A program made the translations under genes and the position numbers. From positions 2,976,001 to 3,040,000 of the forward strand of contig JACGCM010002784.1 of the NCBI GenBank assembly GCA_014058105.1: a stretch of 64,000 nucleotides of DNA, given 5' to 3'. The notes beneath the pieces are model-generated. The model was not told the origin of the DNA and ran no database searches. It worked only from the letters and a program-made list of their open reading frames with translations. Below, piece after piece: positions 44,123 to 55,714 of this stretch (positions are counted from its first letter, which is position 1; each line of letters begins with the position of its first letter). Origin of the DNA: Kingdonia uniflora (Eukaryota > Streptophyta > Magnoliopsida > Ranunculales > Circaeasteraceae).

Positions 44123-46170
44123 GTTTCAAAACCTACACATCTATTCTTTGCTGATGACATCTTTCTATTTGTTAATGGAGTAGCAAAGTGCATTAAAAAT
44201 CTTAAAAGGCATTCTCTTGTAATACCAAGCAGCATCTGTACAAGTCATGAGTCAAGATAAAAGTAAGATATTCATGGGCAATGTACCTTACACTAGAAGA
44301 AGAGTGGTCACTAATGTGTCTAGGTTTAAAGAAGGAAAGCTTCCAGAGACTTATCTGGGAATACCTCTCATACAAGGAAGAGTTAAGAGCTGTGTGATTA
44401 GACCTCTGGTGGACAAGATATGAACTAGGGCTAATTCTTGGGTAGCTAGATTACTATCTTTTTAGGGGAGAGTGGTGCTAGCAAAATTAGTTCTAAATTG
44501 TATGCCTATTTATAATATGGCAGTCTACAAATGGCCACAAAGCCTTATCAAAGAAGGAGATACAATACTAAGAAACTTTATATGGCCAGGAGACCCCACT
44601 AAAAGAAAAGGCATAACTCTCAAGTGGGACAAGGTCAATAAACCCCAAAAATAAAGTGGATTAGGGGTTAGAAGCCTTAAGAAAGTAAACAAAGCAATGT
44701 TTTGCAAGATATTCGGGACATTCACTAAAGGCAAGGAGGATTGGTCTAATTTTCTCAATGCAGAATTCACAAACAAGTTGGGGGACTGTATCAGATATCA
44801 TAAAAAATCAACAATCTGGGAAGGTATTAAGATGGCTTCTAAAATTGCAAAACCTCATATAGGCTGGCTGATCAAAAAGGGGACTAATATTAACTTTTGG
44901 AGAGACACTTGGGCTAGCATTGTGCCTCTCAGAGAACATATAGAGCTCCCAAAGAACTTATGGTAACACTACAATGAAAAGCTGGTCGATTTCATTGATG
45001 ATGCAGGCTGGAATATACCACATGATATTTGAATGATGTTGCTTGCCTTGGAAATTGACCTCAATTCTATACATTACAACCCAAATGGCGAGGATAAATA
45101 AATTTGGAAGAAAGACCTGCATGGGGACTTTTTCAGTTAAATCTGCTTTTGAGACTATTAGAAAGAAAGAGGAGCATGCCTGGTGGAGGAAATTTGTGTG
45201 AAATCATAGCCTGCACCATAAATTAAGTAGCTTTGCATAGAGGCTACTAAATCATATACTACCCTTGGATTCTGCAGTGAGCAAGAAAGGAGTGTGCTTG
45301 GCTTCTATGTGCTCTTTGTGCAAAGAAAAAGTAGAAAATGGAGGTCACATGTTTAAATTTGCTGCTAATGCAGATAATGATACATGGAGATCATTTCGGG
45401 AAAGAAATAGTAACAGTAGTGGATACATTAAAGACTTTTGGTTTTTATAGTATTTGCTACATGCAGCTGTTAATGGACTGTGAGAAACAATGTGAGGTTT
45501 GAAGACAGAAAATCAGTAATGCAACAAATCAAACATGATATTCTTAAAGATGTGTTAGACTCGGCAGCTCTCTCAAAGGCAGCAATGATCAGTACTATTA
45601 CAGACTTATAGGTTATCAAAGAACTAAAGGTACAATGCAGACACATGAAAGCACCAACAATTCAGAGCTGTTACTAGCACCTACTAGGGCAGGAGAAGAT
45701 AAAACTATGTTGTGATGGTTCATCTCTTGGTAATCTAGGTGTCTCAGATGTCGGGATTATATTTAGAGATAGTACTGGAGCTGTCTTTGGAGTATACAGT
45801 AAATCAGTGAGCATCACAACAAATTATTTATCAGAAGTACAAGCAATTATAAAAGGAATTCAGCAAACAATAAGAAGGGGAAGGATAAAGTTATAGACGA
45901 TCTCAGATTCTTCAGCAGCAATCCAGGCCTTTAATCTGAACAAAAATATATACCTTGGCAGTTTCAATCTTAATGGAACATACTAAAGCAGAAACTGCAG
46001 CAGATAAAACTTAGCTCAACTTGGAGAGAGGCAAACTTCTCAGTAGACACACTGGCCAGAAGAGGGCTAGGCTCATCACATTCTTTTAAAGAATGGCATA
46101 CTGGCAAGACTATTTTCTTACACAAGATTGAAGACCAATTTATTGAGTACTTCAGATTTAGGGGATATTA
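44123..46170 (+). pseudogene. LINE ORF2, 3' piece (RT end, zinc domain, RNase H)
   Basis: It opens with KPTHLFFADDIFLFVNG, the catalytic FADD box of L1-type RT. 44472-44654 and 44697-44966 give MVLAKLVLNCMPIYNMAVYK, FIWPGDPTKRKGITLKWDKV, GLGVRSLKKVNKAMFCKIFG and GWLIKKGTNINFWRDTW, the usual order of plant LINEs. 45265-45450 has CSLCKEKVENGGHMF, the zinc-binding reverse transcriptase domain. From about 45700 KLCCDGSSLGNLGVSDVGII and LSEVQAIIKGI show an RNase H domain. Several stops (TGA, TAG, TAA) interrupt the frames. Confidence 0.85.
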
Positions 46171-46411
46171 GTTCTTCTTCTCTTTTTTAACACTTTTGTA
46201 CAGGAGGTAAGGGAAGCATGATTCCCTATCCTTTCCTATAATTTTTATTAAATCTACTTTTTGAGTTTCCTAGCTAAGAATATGATCAAATCCATAGGGG
46301 TACCGACCTAGTTGGGATGTCTATGGCTGCCTGTGATGCTGTCTAGGTCCTCCTCCATGTAAATCAATTTATCTTAATTTATTCTAAACTTTTTGTAGAA
46401 AAAAGAAAAAA
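46171..46411 (+). other. LINE 3' untranslated end with A-rich tail
   Basis: A TTCTTCTTCTC run, then GATTCCCTATCC and a moderately conserved-looking tail ending in GTAGAAAAAAGAAAAAAAC at about 46411, an interrupted poly(A). It marks the 3' end of the LINE. Confidence 0.6.
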
Positions 46412-47917
46412 ACAAGTTGATTATGTTTGATGAATGAAGACTCCGAAATACTGTTACCATTTCTATTAACTGATGCAGCAACTTATACAGTATTCAACAT
46501 GAAATGATTATTATTTTACACGATTCTTTAACTTGCGCAATATAGATTTCCTTTTCACCGCAAGTCTATTACATAGGCTTTCTTAAATGTTTTCCTAATC
46601 CATTAAATAGTATTTATTATCCAAGTACATCATGAATTATTAGTGCCTAAAGTAAAATGGTACTATACATCCATTCAAATGCAACCATTATCCTAGATCT
46701 ATATCAGTTCTTTCTTCCATGTTTGTAATCGTTATTTTCTTTTTGTAGTTAAATCGATCTATTACTCAATTAGAAACAACATTTTGGCTAAGCTTAAAAG
46801 TTCCTGAGACATTCTAAACCATATTACAATTACAAGTCAACTCTGTTCCTACGAAAATGAAATTGGTATGTCTTAATGCATCTAGCCCTCATGTGCAAGA
46901 GTAATTTAAACAAGATTTTTCATTTATTTATATAAGTTTGATCTCTGATTATTATTATTTTGTAGATATAACATTATTGGAATTTACGCTGAGGTAAAAA
47001 TTTCAACAAACAACTACAATTGTATTGGTTAAAAACAAATTCACGAAATCGGTAATGTCTTATTTCTAAGCATTAACTTATCATACAATCATAAAGTGCT
47101 TCATATGCAATTTTCCTTTTAAACTTAGTTAGTGTACATTTTCTTCTCTAAAGTAATATTTAGAGCCAATGCTAATCAAAGTATTGAGGAATAATCTGCA
47201 TGGAAAATAAAAGCATAGTAAATACACGTTGGTTTGTACTCAAATATAGAGCATCAAAAAGGAAATACTATGGTTGTGATCTTCACTTAGCTAGTATCAA
47301 ATGAGCAAACTGCAATATGAAGAAAAATGTGTATATTGCCTCCAAGATAAGGTTTTGTCTGGACACAACTTGTGTTAAACACATCGGTCTCATTTATATA
47401 GTTTTCCATATTGTATTACTTTCAAACTATAATATATTTGCACTATTGTAACTCTATCTCAGATTCATTGCACCTTTAACAATATCAAATGATTTTCTAT
47501 TTTCTACATCTACTTTACTTTATGTTTTTTTTCCTTTTCATAGAAATCATCTAGGACTTCATCCATTATAACTATTACATGTAGTATTGTCCACTATTAG
47601 TGATCCCATATCAAAAGTACTCATTACATCATTCTAACTGTTGCCATTGCTATTAGCTGATGTGGTAACTCATACAATAACTTAATGTCTCTTACAAATA
47701 GAAGTAAGTTGTATATAGTGGCACCGAGCTTATTACATGACTATTAGGAAGCTAATATAGTTTATGATTTATAATAGTTTCAACCTAAATAAGCGTTGCT
47801 GTGAAGGTTGTATAGGGTATTTATCATAAAGTGAGGGGTAAGGATATGATATAGCATATGCACTTTAAGTTATATGGTTGAGTTAGCACAAGAAAACTTA
47901 GGCATTATAATGGTTAT
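46412..47917. other. AT-rich interval without recognisable genes
   Basis: No coding frame, LTR or RNA gene was recognised. A 41-bp segment around 46450 (CTGTTACCATTTCTATTAAC and on) has a diverged second copy around 47639. This is probably old unique or deeply decayed repeat sequence into which element I inserted; it continues at 53595. Confidence 0.5.
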
Positions 47918-48148
47918 TGATAAAATGAATATGAAGAGAGAACTCAAAATAATTTCATTACTGATCAAGCTCAAAGGACAAAGCTATTTATAGGAGATAC
48001 AGTTACATACTGTTAGTATTACAGCTGTATAGTTGTAGTCAGTTACAGTAGGAGATACAGTTACATACTGTTAGTATTACTGTTTTCTACAGTTGTAGTT
48101 ACAGATTTATACATTTTGTTATATATTATGTTAGTTACTGTTATTACA
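47918..48148 (-). repeat. 3' LTR of element I
   Basis: TGATAAAATGAATATGAAG...GTTATTACA. A GGAGATACAGTTACATACTG segment occurs twice inside it. The minus-strand TATA motif is TCCTATAAATAGC near 47990. The last codons of pol lie in its first bases (minus sense). Confidence 0.9.
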
Positions 48149-49660
48149 TCCCCTCAAGCTGAAGGGAGATGATAGGACTGAGAGCTTGGCCTGTAGCATT
48201 GTGAACCTTTGAGTAGAAAGGCCTTTTGTAAAGATGTCTGCAACCTGGTCTTGAGTGCATAGGTACTTGATAAGTAGCAACTTGAGAAGAACCAGTCCCC
48301 TGATATAGTAATAATCCACCTCAATGTGTTTAGATCTATCATGGAACACAGGATTGGAAGCAAGTGCTATGGAACTAATGTTGTCACACCAAAGAAGAGG
48401 AGGTGAAGATAAAGGAAACTTCAAATCTTTGAAAACTGAACATATCCAAGTCAATTCAGCTGCTGTATGGATTAAAGACCTATATTCAGACTCAGTAGAG
48501 GATCTAGCTACTATAGGTTGTTTCTTTGCGCTCCAGGAGATAGGATTGTTCCCCAAAAAAATACAGTATCCACTAGTGGATCTCCTATTATAGGGGCATC
48601 CAGCCCAGTCAGCATCAGAGTATGCAGTAATTGAAAGAGATCCCTTTGTGTAAGAAAGTCCATGTGATGGTGTACCTATGAGAAACCTGTGAATTCTTTT
48701 AACTGCAGTCAAGTGTGTTGTCCTGGGAGCATGCATATGTTGACAGACCTGATTCACAGCAAAGCATAAATCTGATCTTGTCCAAGTAAGGTATTGTAGA
48801 CCTCCCACAAGTGATATCTACTCTGTTGGATTAGATAGTAATTTTCCACTAGTTGTATCTAGCTTGAAACTTGTAGATGCTGGTGTGGAACATGGTTTGG
48901 CACCTTCCATGGAAACTTTTTGCAGAAGATCAAGAGAGTATTTTGACTGTGAGATGAACATACCCTTGGATATTCTCTTTACTTCTAATCCCAGAAAATA
49001 GTGTAGATCCCCCAGATCTTTCATTGCAAATTTTAAGCTGAGTTGTTGAATGACCTTATTGCAATATTGGAAAGAGTTGTCAGTGATTATAATGTCATCC
49101 ACATAAACTAGGATAAAAGTTAAAAGACCTTCATTGTGTTTTGTGAAGAGGGAAGGATCAAAGGGGCATGTAGAGAAACCTAGAGCTAGAAGACCATGAA
49201 AAGGTTCTTCATACCATGCTCTAGGTACTTGCTTGACTCCATAGAGGGACTTGTGTAATTTGCAAACATGAGTAGGGATATCAGCATTAATGAATCCTGG
49301 TAGCTAGGACATGTATACAGTTTCTTGCAGATGACCATGTAGGAAAGCATTACTCACATCTAGTTGCTTGATAACCCAGTCAAATTGGACAGCTATAGAG
49401 AGGACTAGTCTGATGGCTGTTGGTTTGACCACAGGACTAAAGGTATCCATAAAATCAATTCCTTGTTGTTGATGGTATCCCTTAGCTACTAACCTTGCTT
49501 TATATCTTTCAATTGTACCATTAGAGTGTTGTTTCACTTTAAATACCCACTTACATCCAACTATGTGGTGTGTAGGAGATGGTGGAACCAATGTCCATGT
49601 GCATGTTGCTTGTAATGCAATATACTCATCTGCCATTGCCTTTCTCCAATTTTTGTCTTT
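48131..49660 (-). pseudogene. Element I reverse transcriptase and RNase H
   Basis: One continuous frame from 49636 to 48131 with two in-frame TAG codons (near 49304 and 48818). [93 protein letters not shown] and the catalytic ILVYVDDIII. RNase H: YLTWTRSDLCFAVNQVCQHM, ITAYSDADWAGCPYNRRSTS, STESEYRSL and LLWCDNISSIALASNPVFHD, ending SLRGCNNSN. All RT and RNase H active-site residues are visible. A frameshift upstream (about 49660) separates it from integrase. The best kept pol of the window. Confidence 0.9.
48149..48166 (-). other. Polypurine tract of element I, inside the pol frame
   Basis: Plus strand TCCCCTCAAGCTGAAGGG; on the minus strand CCCTTCAGCTTGAGGGGA. It is read as codons for PFSLRG, so the end of pol overlaps the tract and runs into the LTR. 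Confidence 0.75.
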
Positions 49661-50162
49661 AATATCTTGTGAACAGAAGGTGATAAGGATGAATGATGTG
49701 AGGTAGGTAATATAACATTTGTAGTAGAAAAAGGGGATAAGGGAAAAGTGTATGGGGATGAAGCTGAGGTTTGTGGTGATATAGTAGTTGGTTCATGAGA
49801 AGTTTTAAAAGGAAAACATTCTTCATTAAACACAACATATCTTGATATATAGATTTTATCATTAAGCATATCAAGGAATCTGTAACCTTTGTGAAGGTAA
49901 CTGTAACCTATGAACGCACACATTTTACTTCTAGGTTGGAGTTTAGTTTTGGTATAAGGTCTTAACCATGGGAACCAGGCACAACCATAAACTTTAAGAA
50001 AAGAGTAGTCTGGTGTGTGATTAAAAAGTTTCTCCCATGGTGAGATATTGTCAGGAGAATTGGAGGGTAGTCTATTGATGAGAAAGACAGAAGTGTAAAA
50101 AACCTCTACCCAATACTTGAAAGGGACATTGCTTTGTGAGAATAGTATTCTACTGAGGTCTA
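49661..50162 (-). pseudogene. Element I integrase, C-terminal piece
   Basis: From the border with J: IIDLSRILFSQSNVPFKYWV, FLINRLPSNSPDNISPWEKL and FLKVYGCAWFPWLRPYTKTK, then FIGYSYLHKGYRFLDMLNDK and FNEECFPF, the usual end of copia integrase and the linker to RT. The frame is open from 50172; the junction with the N-terminal piece is interrupted by J. Confidence 0.85.
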
Positions 50163-51289
50163 TGATGGACACATAAAATGACCACTATTCCCCTATGACT
50201 TAATGTTTATTATTCTTAATTTTATTATTGAACATGACTTATAAAACCAATTTTATATTTCAGGTCACATGGATCTCATTTACCAAATATGTACAAATAC
50301 TAGGATGTATAGCTCAAAGGATAAACTGTTGGAGAAGGATGTAGAGTTGTCAAACACAAGGGTCCCACATGGGGAGATTACAATTTTGGAGGATAACTCT
50401 TGGAGGTTACAAATTTATGTACATTCATGGCATAGGTTATAAATCTAATATTAAATGTAAGAACCCTCTTCTTCATCTATAAAAGGAGAGATGGTGAGCT
50501 CATAAGATCATCCAATTTTGAGAGAATCATTCTTGTAGAGTGCAAGAGAGCATTATTGGAGTAAGTTGGTGCAAGTCTTGTAAGCATTTGTAGCATTTTA
50601 TTTTGTAAGTCAATAAAATTCATCTTTTTGTTGTTAGTTTATCTTCATTTCATTCCCATATCATTTAGGTTTTATAGTTGTTATAATGGTCGGCTAAGTC
50701 CTCACTAGGGGTGAGGATGGATCCGCCATAAGCGTATGATATTATGTAGTAGAATATATTTTTTTCCAACACAATATGAGCATATTATCACAAATCCCAA
50801 AATTATATTGTTGGAGACATCCATTATCATCCTATAATCTCTTTAAGTAGAGATATAGGAAGAGTTTTGTGATTCTTAAATGATATAGTAAAATTGTATT
50901 AATATTGTATTTTTCTAAGATATGATCTTAATTAACATTTCATAGTTAACATAGCTTTCATGGAATGTGTTTTTAGTACATAGTTCATACAATATATTCT
51001 ACTTGAGTTATAATTAATCATGGGATTACATCGACAAAAGGTTGAAGTTTGTTATTTCAATTAAGTGGAGAATTTAATATACGATACTATGTTGATATTG
51101 TATGTAAATGGTGGTGAAATCTGAAGCCCCTAGACCTTTATTCTTGATTAAAACCATATCATTGATTTTTACTGTTTTACAACCTTAGATTACTAAAACA
51201 CAAGACCAAAACTAATTTCTAGTTCCGTTCGAAAGTGAATGACACTCAAATTTTTACCCATACTAAACACCAGATTTTGACCGTTATCA
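50163..51289 (+). mobile_element. Element J: solo-LTR-like insertion (TG...CA, 1127 bp)
   Basis: The sequence starts TGATGGACAC, ends CGTTATCA and is flanked by GTCTA on both sides (50158-50162 and 51290-51294), an exact 5-bp target duplication. Removing it restores the integrase frame of element I (HRHIVD joined to LSRILF). It has no coding sequence. A TATA box (TCTATAAAAGGAG) near 50470 and an AATAAA near 50610, both on the plus strand, are what an LTR would have, so a solo LTR left by recombination is most likely. A short non-autonomous element is the alternative. Confidence 0.8.
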
Positions 51290-51900
51290 GTCTACTATAT
51301 GCCTATGCTTTCTTTCAGCTACTCCATTCTGTTCAGGAGTGTGTGGACAAGAGAACTGATGCAAAATACCATGGTGAGATAAGAAGGTTGTGATCTAGTC
51401 TCAAGATCTTTATTTTAGTATTTAATTGATGTTCTATTTGAGTCTTGAATGTAACAAAAACACTATAGAATTCAGCCTTAGTGGAAAGTGGATATATCCA
51501 ACAATATTTTGAATAATCATCTACAAAACTAGCATAGTATTTGAAACCTGATACAAATTGTTGAGGTAAAGGACCCCAAAAATCAGTGTGAATAATATGT
51601 AAAGGAGATAAAGATCTAGATAGTGATAGATTGAAGGGAAGTTTCTTACTTCTACCATATTGGCAAGAGTTGTAAACAGACAAAGACTTTATTAAACTAG
51701 TAATAAGCAGTTTATTATGAGCTAATACAATTTGTAAAGTAGAGGATGAGGGATGACCTAGTCTTTGATGCCAGATGGTGGGGGAAGATCTTACTCCAAT
51801 GAAGGCAGTTGGAGAAGAGTTGATCTTTATTATCTTGGGAAGTGTATGAAGAGGGAGAGGATAGATCCCATTCTCATGATGTCCTTGGAAAAGAATCCTC
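51290..51900 (-). pseudogene. Element I integrase, N-terminal piece
   Basis: From the right: a decayed zinc-binding end (WHQRLGHPSSS-like and CQYGRSKKLPF), then IIHTDFWGPLPQQFVSGFKY with the first core aspartate, ASFVDDYSKYCWIYPLSTKA, and KTQIEHQLNTKIKILRLD with the second. The glutamate segment GVAERKHRHIVD directly borders J. A frame change near 51390 disturbs the segment between the last two residues. Confidence 0.82.
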
Positions 51901-52330
51901 CCTGAGTTGTTGTCTTGGACAAAAAGGAATTATAGGCAAAAGTCAAAGAACAGTTGTTATCATTAACAAATTTATGAACTGATAATAGATTTTGTGTAAT
52001 TGAGGGACATGGAGTATGTTTTTAAGATGAAATGTAGTGTGAGGAGTGGAGAAAGTAGAAGAACCAGTATGAGAGATTTTCAAACCTTGTCCATTGCCCA
52101 CCATGACTATGTCTGTTCCTCCATAAGTAGAGTAAACATTTAGGTTGTTAAGGTCAGTAGTGACATGATTTGAAGCCCCTGTATCAGCATACCAGTTGCT
52201 AGTAGATGGCTCAGCATTAAACTCTCTTGTACTGGCTACCATTGTTGTTAACCTTGAAGGAGCAATTCTTCCCTGAAAGGCATAGTTCATTCTATGATGG
52301 CAATCAATAGCAGAGTGACCTAATTTATTG
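51901..52330 (-). pseudogene. Element I protease
   Basis: NWYADTGASNHVTTDLNNL carries the intact copia-type D-T-G-A active site, then IVMVGNGQGLKISHTGSSTF and FHLKNILHVPQLHKIYYQFI, the conserved end of copia protease. It is fused upstream to the gag zinc knuckle. Confidence 0.87.
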
Positions 52331-53239
52331 CAAATTTAACAAGTAGGCCTCTGTTGATAACCACTATTGGATTCTCCTAAATAAGACTGAACCCTGTTGT
52401 TGTTGTTATTATAGTTTCTTGAACTATCGCCATTTGATGAATTTTGAGGCCTTGAGTAACCATTGTGATTGTTATAACTTGGTTGATAACTCTGAGTAGG
52501 AGTTCTTGCTGGATATACCAAATTTTCCTCCTCTGCCTTTGTAGTTTTGATAAGTCCTAGACTGGACATTTTGTTGAATACTTAGTATTCTTTGAGCAGC
52601 AAAGGCTTGTGTTGTTGTTTCAGTATGAAGATGAAGTTTGTTTCATATTTCTAAAGATAGTTCTTCACTGAGGAGTAGACCATGTAGATCATCACTAGTT
52701 ATTGGTGTTGATCAGACCTTGATAGAGGTTGTAAAAGCATCAAATTTTGTGGACAAACCATTTAAGATGTGAAAAATGACATCTTCATCATTAATTGTAG
52801 AGCCTGAAGCAGCAAGATTATCAGCTATGTACTTGATGTGTTGCAGATACTCAGTGATTGAATCACTATTCTTCTTGATTAATTGTAGTCTTGATTTCAG
52901 CTGCATCACATGAGATCTTGAGATTGTGGAAAATCTTTTCTCTAAAGTATGCCACAATATCTCTGAAGTAGGTAATCCCACAACATACACCAAGAGACTC
53001 TCAGATATGGTAGCATTCATCCAGATCAAGAGTCTTTGATCTTGGCTTGCCCAATCAACGATAGATCCATCAACAAGGCTTAGAAGATTGAAACTACGCA
53101 AGATCGGCAACCACAACAATTTCCACAAAACATAGTTATCTTTACTGAGTTTTATCAGAACGAAGTTGGCGATGTTAGAAATCGCCATTGTTGGACTTGA
53201 GGAGTTTTTAACCGAGCTTGAAAAAGCGAAAGTTGCCAT
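52331..53239 (-). pseudogene. Element I gag
   Basis: ATG at 53239 (MATFAFSSSVKNSSSPTMAI) opens 175 codons with the copia gag domain: LSKDNYVLWKLLWLPILRSF, WMNATISESLLVYVVGLPTS, LWHTLEKRFSTISRSHVMQL, ITEYLQHIKYIADNLAASGS. It is stopped by a TGA where CGA is expected (KV, stop, STPITSDDL). A frameshift follows, then an Asn-rich linker and the zinc knuckle C-stop-IC-NKLGHSAIDC at about 52340, whose second codon is TAA. Three simple changes separate it from an open gag. Confidence 0.85.
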
Positions 53240-53354
53240 TAGAGAGCTTAGAAGTAAAGGATTGATGGAGATTTTGATGAGGTTTTGATGAAGATTGAAT
53301 CTTCAAAAAGAGAAAAAGTTAGGGTTTTGGATCAAAATTATCGTTTGATTGGTA

Positions 53355-53366
53355 GCTCTGGCACCA
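53355..53366 (-). other. Primer-binding site of element I
   Basis: Minus strand TGGTGCCAGAGC, a variant of the initiator-Met site TGGTATCAGAGC common in copia elements, directly at the LTR. Confidence 0.7.
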
Positions 53367-53594
53367 TGATAGAATGAAGATGAAGAGAGAACTCAAACTA
53401 ATTTCATTACTGATCAAGCTCAAAGGAAAAAGCTATTTATAGGAGATACAGTTACATACTGTTAGTATTATAGCTGTCTACAGTTGTAGTCAGTTATAGT
53501 AGGAGATACAATTACATATTGTTAGTATTACAACTGTCTACAGTTGTAGTTACAGAGTTATACATTCTGTTATGCATTCTGTTATTAGTTATCA
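53367..53594 (-). repeat. 5' LTR of element I
   Basis: TGATAGAATGAAGATGAAG...TTAGTTATCA, 228 bp, partner of 47918-48148, with the same doubled GGAGATACA segment and the TATA motif CTATAAATAGC near 53440 (minus). Confidence 0.9.
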
Positions 53595-54129
53595 GTTAAT
53601 GACCCTATTTTTTTCATGCCCAACTGAGCTTAATATGAGTGACTTAAAGCTATAAGAACTCTAAATTTCAATCTCTACATAATTTATAGAACTTCTTCAA
53701 AGTTTTTCCTAGCGGAGGCATTCTCTAATCTAATATATATACAAGTACTTATTCTTTTATATTTTTAAGTTCTACAACATAGTACTACAAATTCATACAT
53801 GGATCCCATAGAAGTTTACACAACTTATTCCCTTTATAGCTTAGTGTTACAAATACTTGTTTACATGTTTATGATTTTAAACTATGCAGAAGCTGCTTAT
53901 GATTATTACAATATAATACCAAAGAAATGATGTTATAATTCCTTTCATTCTCAAAACTAATGAATGGTCCCATGCATTATTGGTATGTTCTAGGATTTCA
54001 CAATTTTGATACAACTCATAACTTTATACATTGGGAAAACTCATAACACGATCTCTAAGAAAATGTTTAAAGCATAATGACAGCTTCATATCAAAGGAAA
54101 AAAGAGTAAACAAACCAAATAATGGTGAT
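53595..54129. other. AT-rich interval between elements I and K
   Basis: Continuation of the sequence into which I inserted. No gene or repeat recognised. The last five bases before K, GTGAT, would be its target duplication; the other copy is beyond the window. Confidence 0.5.
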
Positions 54130-54437
54130 TGAAATTCTATGTGCTCGTATTTAATGTATTTCGATAAATTAGGTCAGAACTATTTCTATAAATCAATGAT
54201 CTAGTATTAAGCAGAAACAATCAAAAGTAAAGAGAAGGAATTAAAAGACACATGCAATTGTTCACCATGTGGAAATTACTTACACGGTAGAAAAAGCACA
54301 GGCCATTGTCGATGAAATCGACAACAAAAAATCCACTAATCAAAAAGAGTTTAATCTGAATTACACTTATAGACTTGATAAACTAGTCTCAAAATTATCT
54401 CTCTTCAGACTAAAGCTTTACACCCAATCTTCTTATG

Positions 54438-54575
54438 TTCTCGCAATAACTCTTCTTGATGTCACACCAAGAATCTTCTTCTATTCTCGCAACAGCCCTT
54501 CTTGATCTCACACCAAGAATCCTCTTCTATTCTCGCAATAGCCTTTCTTGATCTCACACCAAGAATCTTCTTCAA
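54438..54575. repeat. 46-bp repeats in the element K LTR
   Basis: Three copies (from 54438, 54484 and 54530) of a TTCTCGCAA...TCACACCAAGAATC unit. The other LTR has two copies (63826 and 63872). Confidence 0.85.
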
Positions 54576-54774
54576 CAATATGTAAGAAGTATTATAAATC
54601 TAACTCAACATCAATCTAAAGATTAGAAGAGGCCTGATTTGATCTTGAATTCATACTTTCTGATAAAAAAAGTTTTGAGCTTTTCGAAAAATAAAGTTTT
54701 TTCAAAACAAAAAAAAATCGGGAGAGAAAAGGAAACAAGGTTTGCTTAAATAGTAAACCAATTTCTCTCGAGAG

Positions 54775-55003
54775 TCGTTCGAACGATTTACAACTAATTT
54801 GGTCCAATACCCTAGAAAGTTGACAATTCGTTCGAACGACAATAAGGCTCGTTCGAACGATAAAAGTTTAAAGACAAACATTCCAGGGAACTTTCAACTC
54901 GTTCGAACGATAAGAATAGTCGTTCGAACGACAAGAGTTTAAAGAAAAAATTTCCAGGGGACATGATACTTCGTTTGAATGACAAGAAAACTCGTTCGAA
55001 CAA
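54775..55003. promoter_or_regulatory. Cluster of TCGTTCGAACGA palindromes in LTR U3
   Basis: Perfect 12-bp palindromes start at 54775, 54828, 54849, 54899 and 54920; degenerate ones at 54971 and 54992. From 54828 on they form three pairs with members 21 bp apart, the pairs repeating every 71-72 bp. The cluster lies just upstream of the TATA-like box in transcription sense, the place of U3 enhancers. Binding by a dimeric factor is an inference. Confidence 0.75.
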
Positions 55004-55135
55004 AAAATATATATAAAAACTCCCCCCTTTATCTGTGAGATCTACTTACCTTCTGTCCAGTGATCTTCATTTGTCAGTGTCTTCAGCTGAGATAACCACG
55101 AGACTTCACAAACACGAAATGAGACAAATAAAACA

Positions 55136-55154
55136 TTTCAATCTCCCCCTTTGG
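55136..55154 (-). other. Polypurine tract of element K
   Basis: Plus strand TTTCAATCTCCCCCTTTGG; the minus strand has AAAGGGGGAGATTG, the usual SIRE-type tract next to the 3' LTR. The 560 bp from here to the accessory gene hold no frame. Confidence 0.8.
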
Positions 55155-55714
55155 TTCATTTCGTGACAAATAAAAACTAAGATGAACACACTACTCTGTA
55201 GTACTTCCCAGCTACAAAGTGAGTCTTGACCTTAGAAAGACACCACCCCTTTCTTGAATAGGTTCATTCTCTAGACCTCTTTTAGGAATAATATCTTCTT
55301 ACACCCCTGTTCTTATCAGATAGTGTGTGAATGAATATCTGCACACTCAGCAAACACGTTTATGATATATGTGGAAAAAAAAGAACTTAGAATATAGTCA
55401 CACAAACTAAAAAAAATAAACATATAAATCTAGAGAAGCATTTGCAAACTAGTCATGTTAACTCGTTCTTCTCCCTTTTTGTCACAGAAGAAACAATCAA
55501 ACAACTACAATAAACTATCTGAAAGAAAAGAAATTGAATATATCGGATAAACAGATAAACAAAAGGTAGTACTAGATAAACTTATAAAGTTAGTACAAAG
55601 ACTCCTATCTCACGTGCTCTCAAAACAAAAATGTTTTAAAAAAAGAACTAGACAAAATAAGTAAAATGGAGAGCAGATGCGAGAACAAAAGTCTAGCAAA
55701 GGCACCCTGTGCAG

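Larger units (their letters stand above)
31341..46411 (+). mobile_element. L1-type LINE, split by element H
   Basis: Two pieces, 31341-32721 and 44123-46411, form one non-LTR retrotransposon in plus orientation: end of the endonuclease, reverse transcriptase, zinc-binding domain, RNase H and an A-rich tail. H sits inside the RT domain. The 5' end is missing (truncated in or before the endonuclease), as is common for L1 copies. The left border next to the array of G is approximate and no target duplication was found. Confidence 0.82.
47918..53594 (-). mobile_element. Element I: Ty1/copia retrotransposon with nested insertion J
   Basis: LTRs 47918-48148 and 53367-53594 (231 and 228 bp, clearly homologous) flank a copia-ordered gag-protease-integrase-RT-RNase H region in minus orientation. 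Flanks are GTTAT and GTTAA, a 5-bp duplication with one mismatch. Without J (1127 bp plus 5-bp duplication) the element would be about 4.55 kb, a normal copia size. It is decayed by a handful of stops and shifts. Confidence 0.92.
54130..55135 (-). repeat. 3' LTR of element K
   Basis: TGAAATTCTATGTGC...AAATAAAACA, 1006 bp; the first 480 bp align with 63519-64000. In minus sense a TATA-like CTATTTAAGC lies near 54745, directly downstream of a cluster of TCGTTCGAACGA palindromes. Three 46-bp repeats lie at 54438-54575 in the transcribed part. Confidence 0.9.

Noticed and set aside
47918..48148. Duplicated GGAGATACAGTTACATACTG as a minisatellite
   Set aside because: Both LTRs of element I carry it, so it is an internal LTR feature and not a separate repeat locus.
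54775..55003. Palindromes as a CRISPR or integron attachment cluster
   Set aside because: They lie inside a plant LTR with pairs on 71-72 bp repeats; an enhancer-type cluster explains them.
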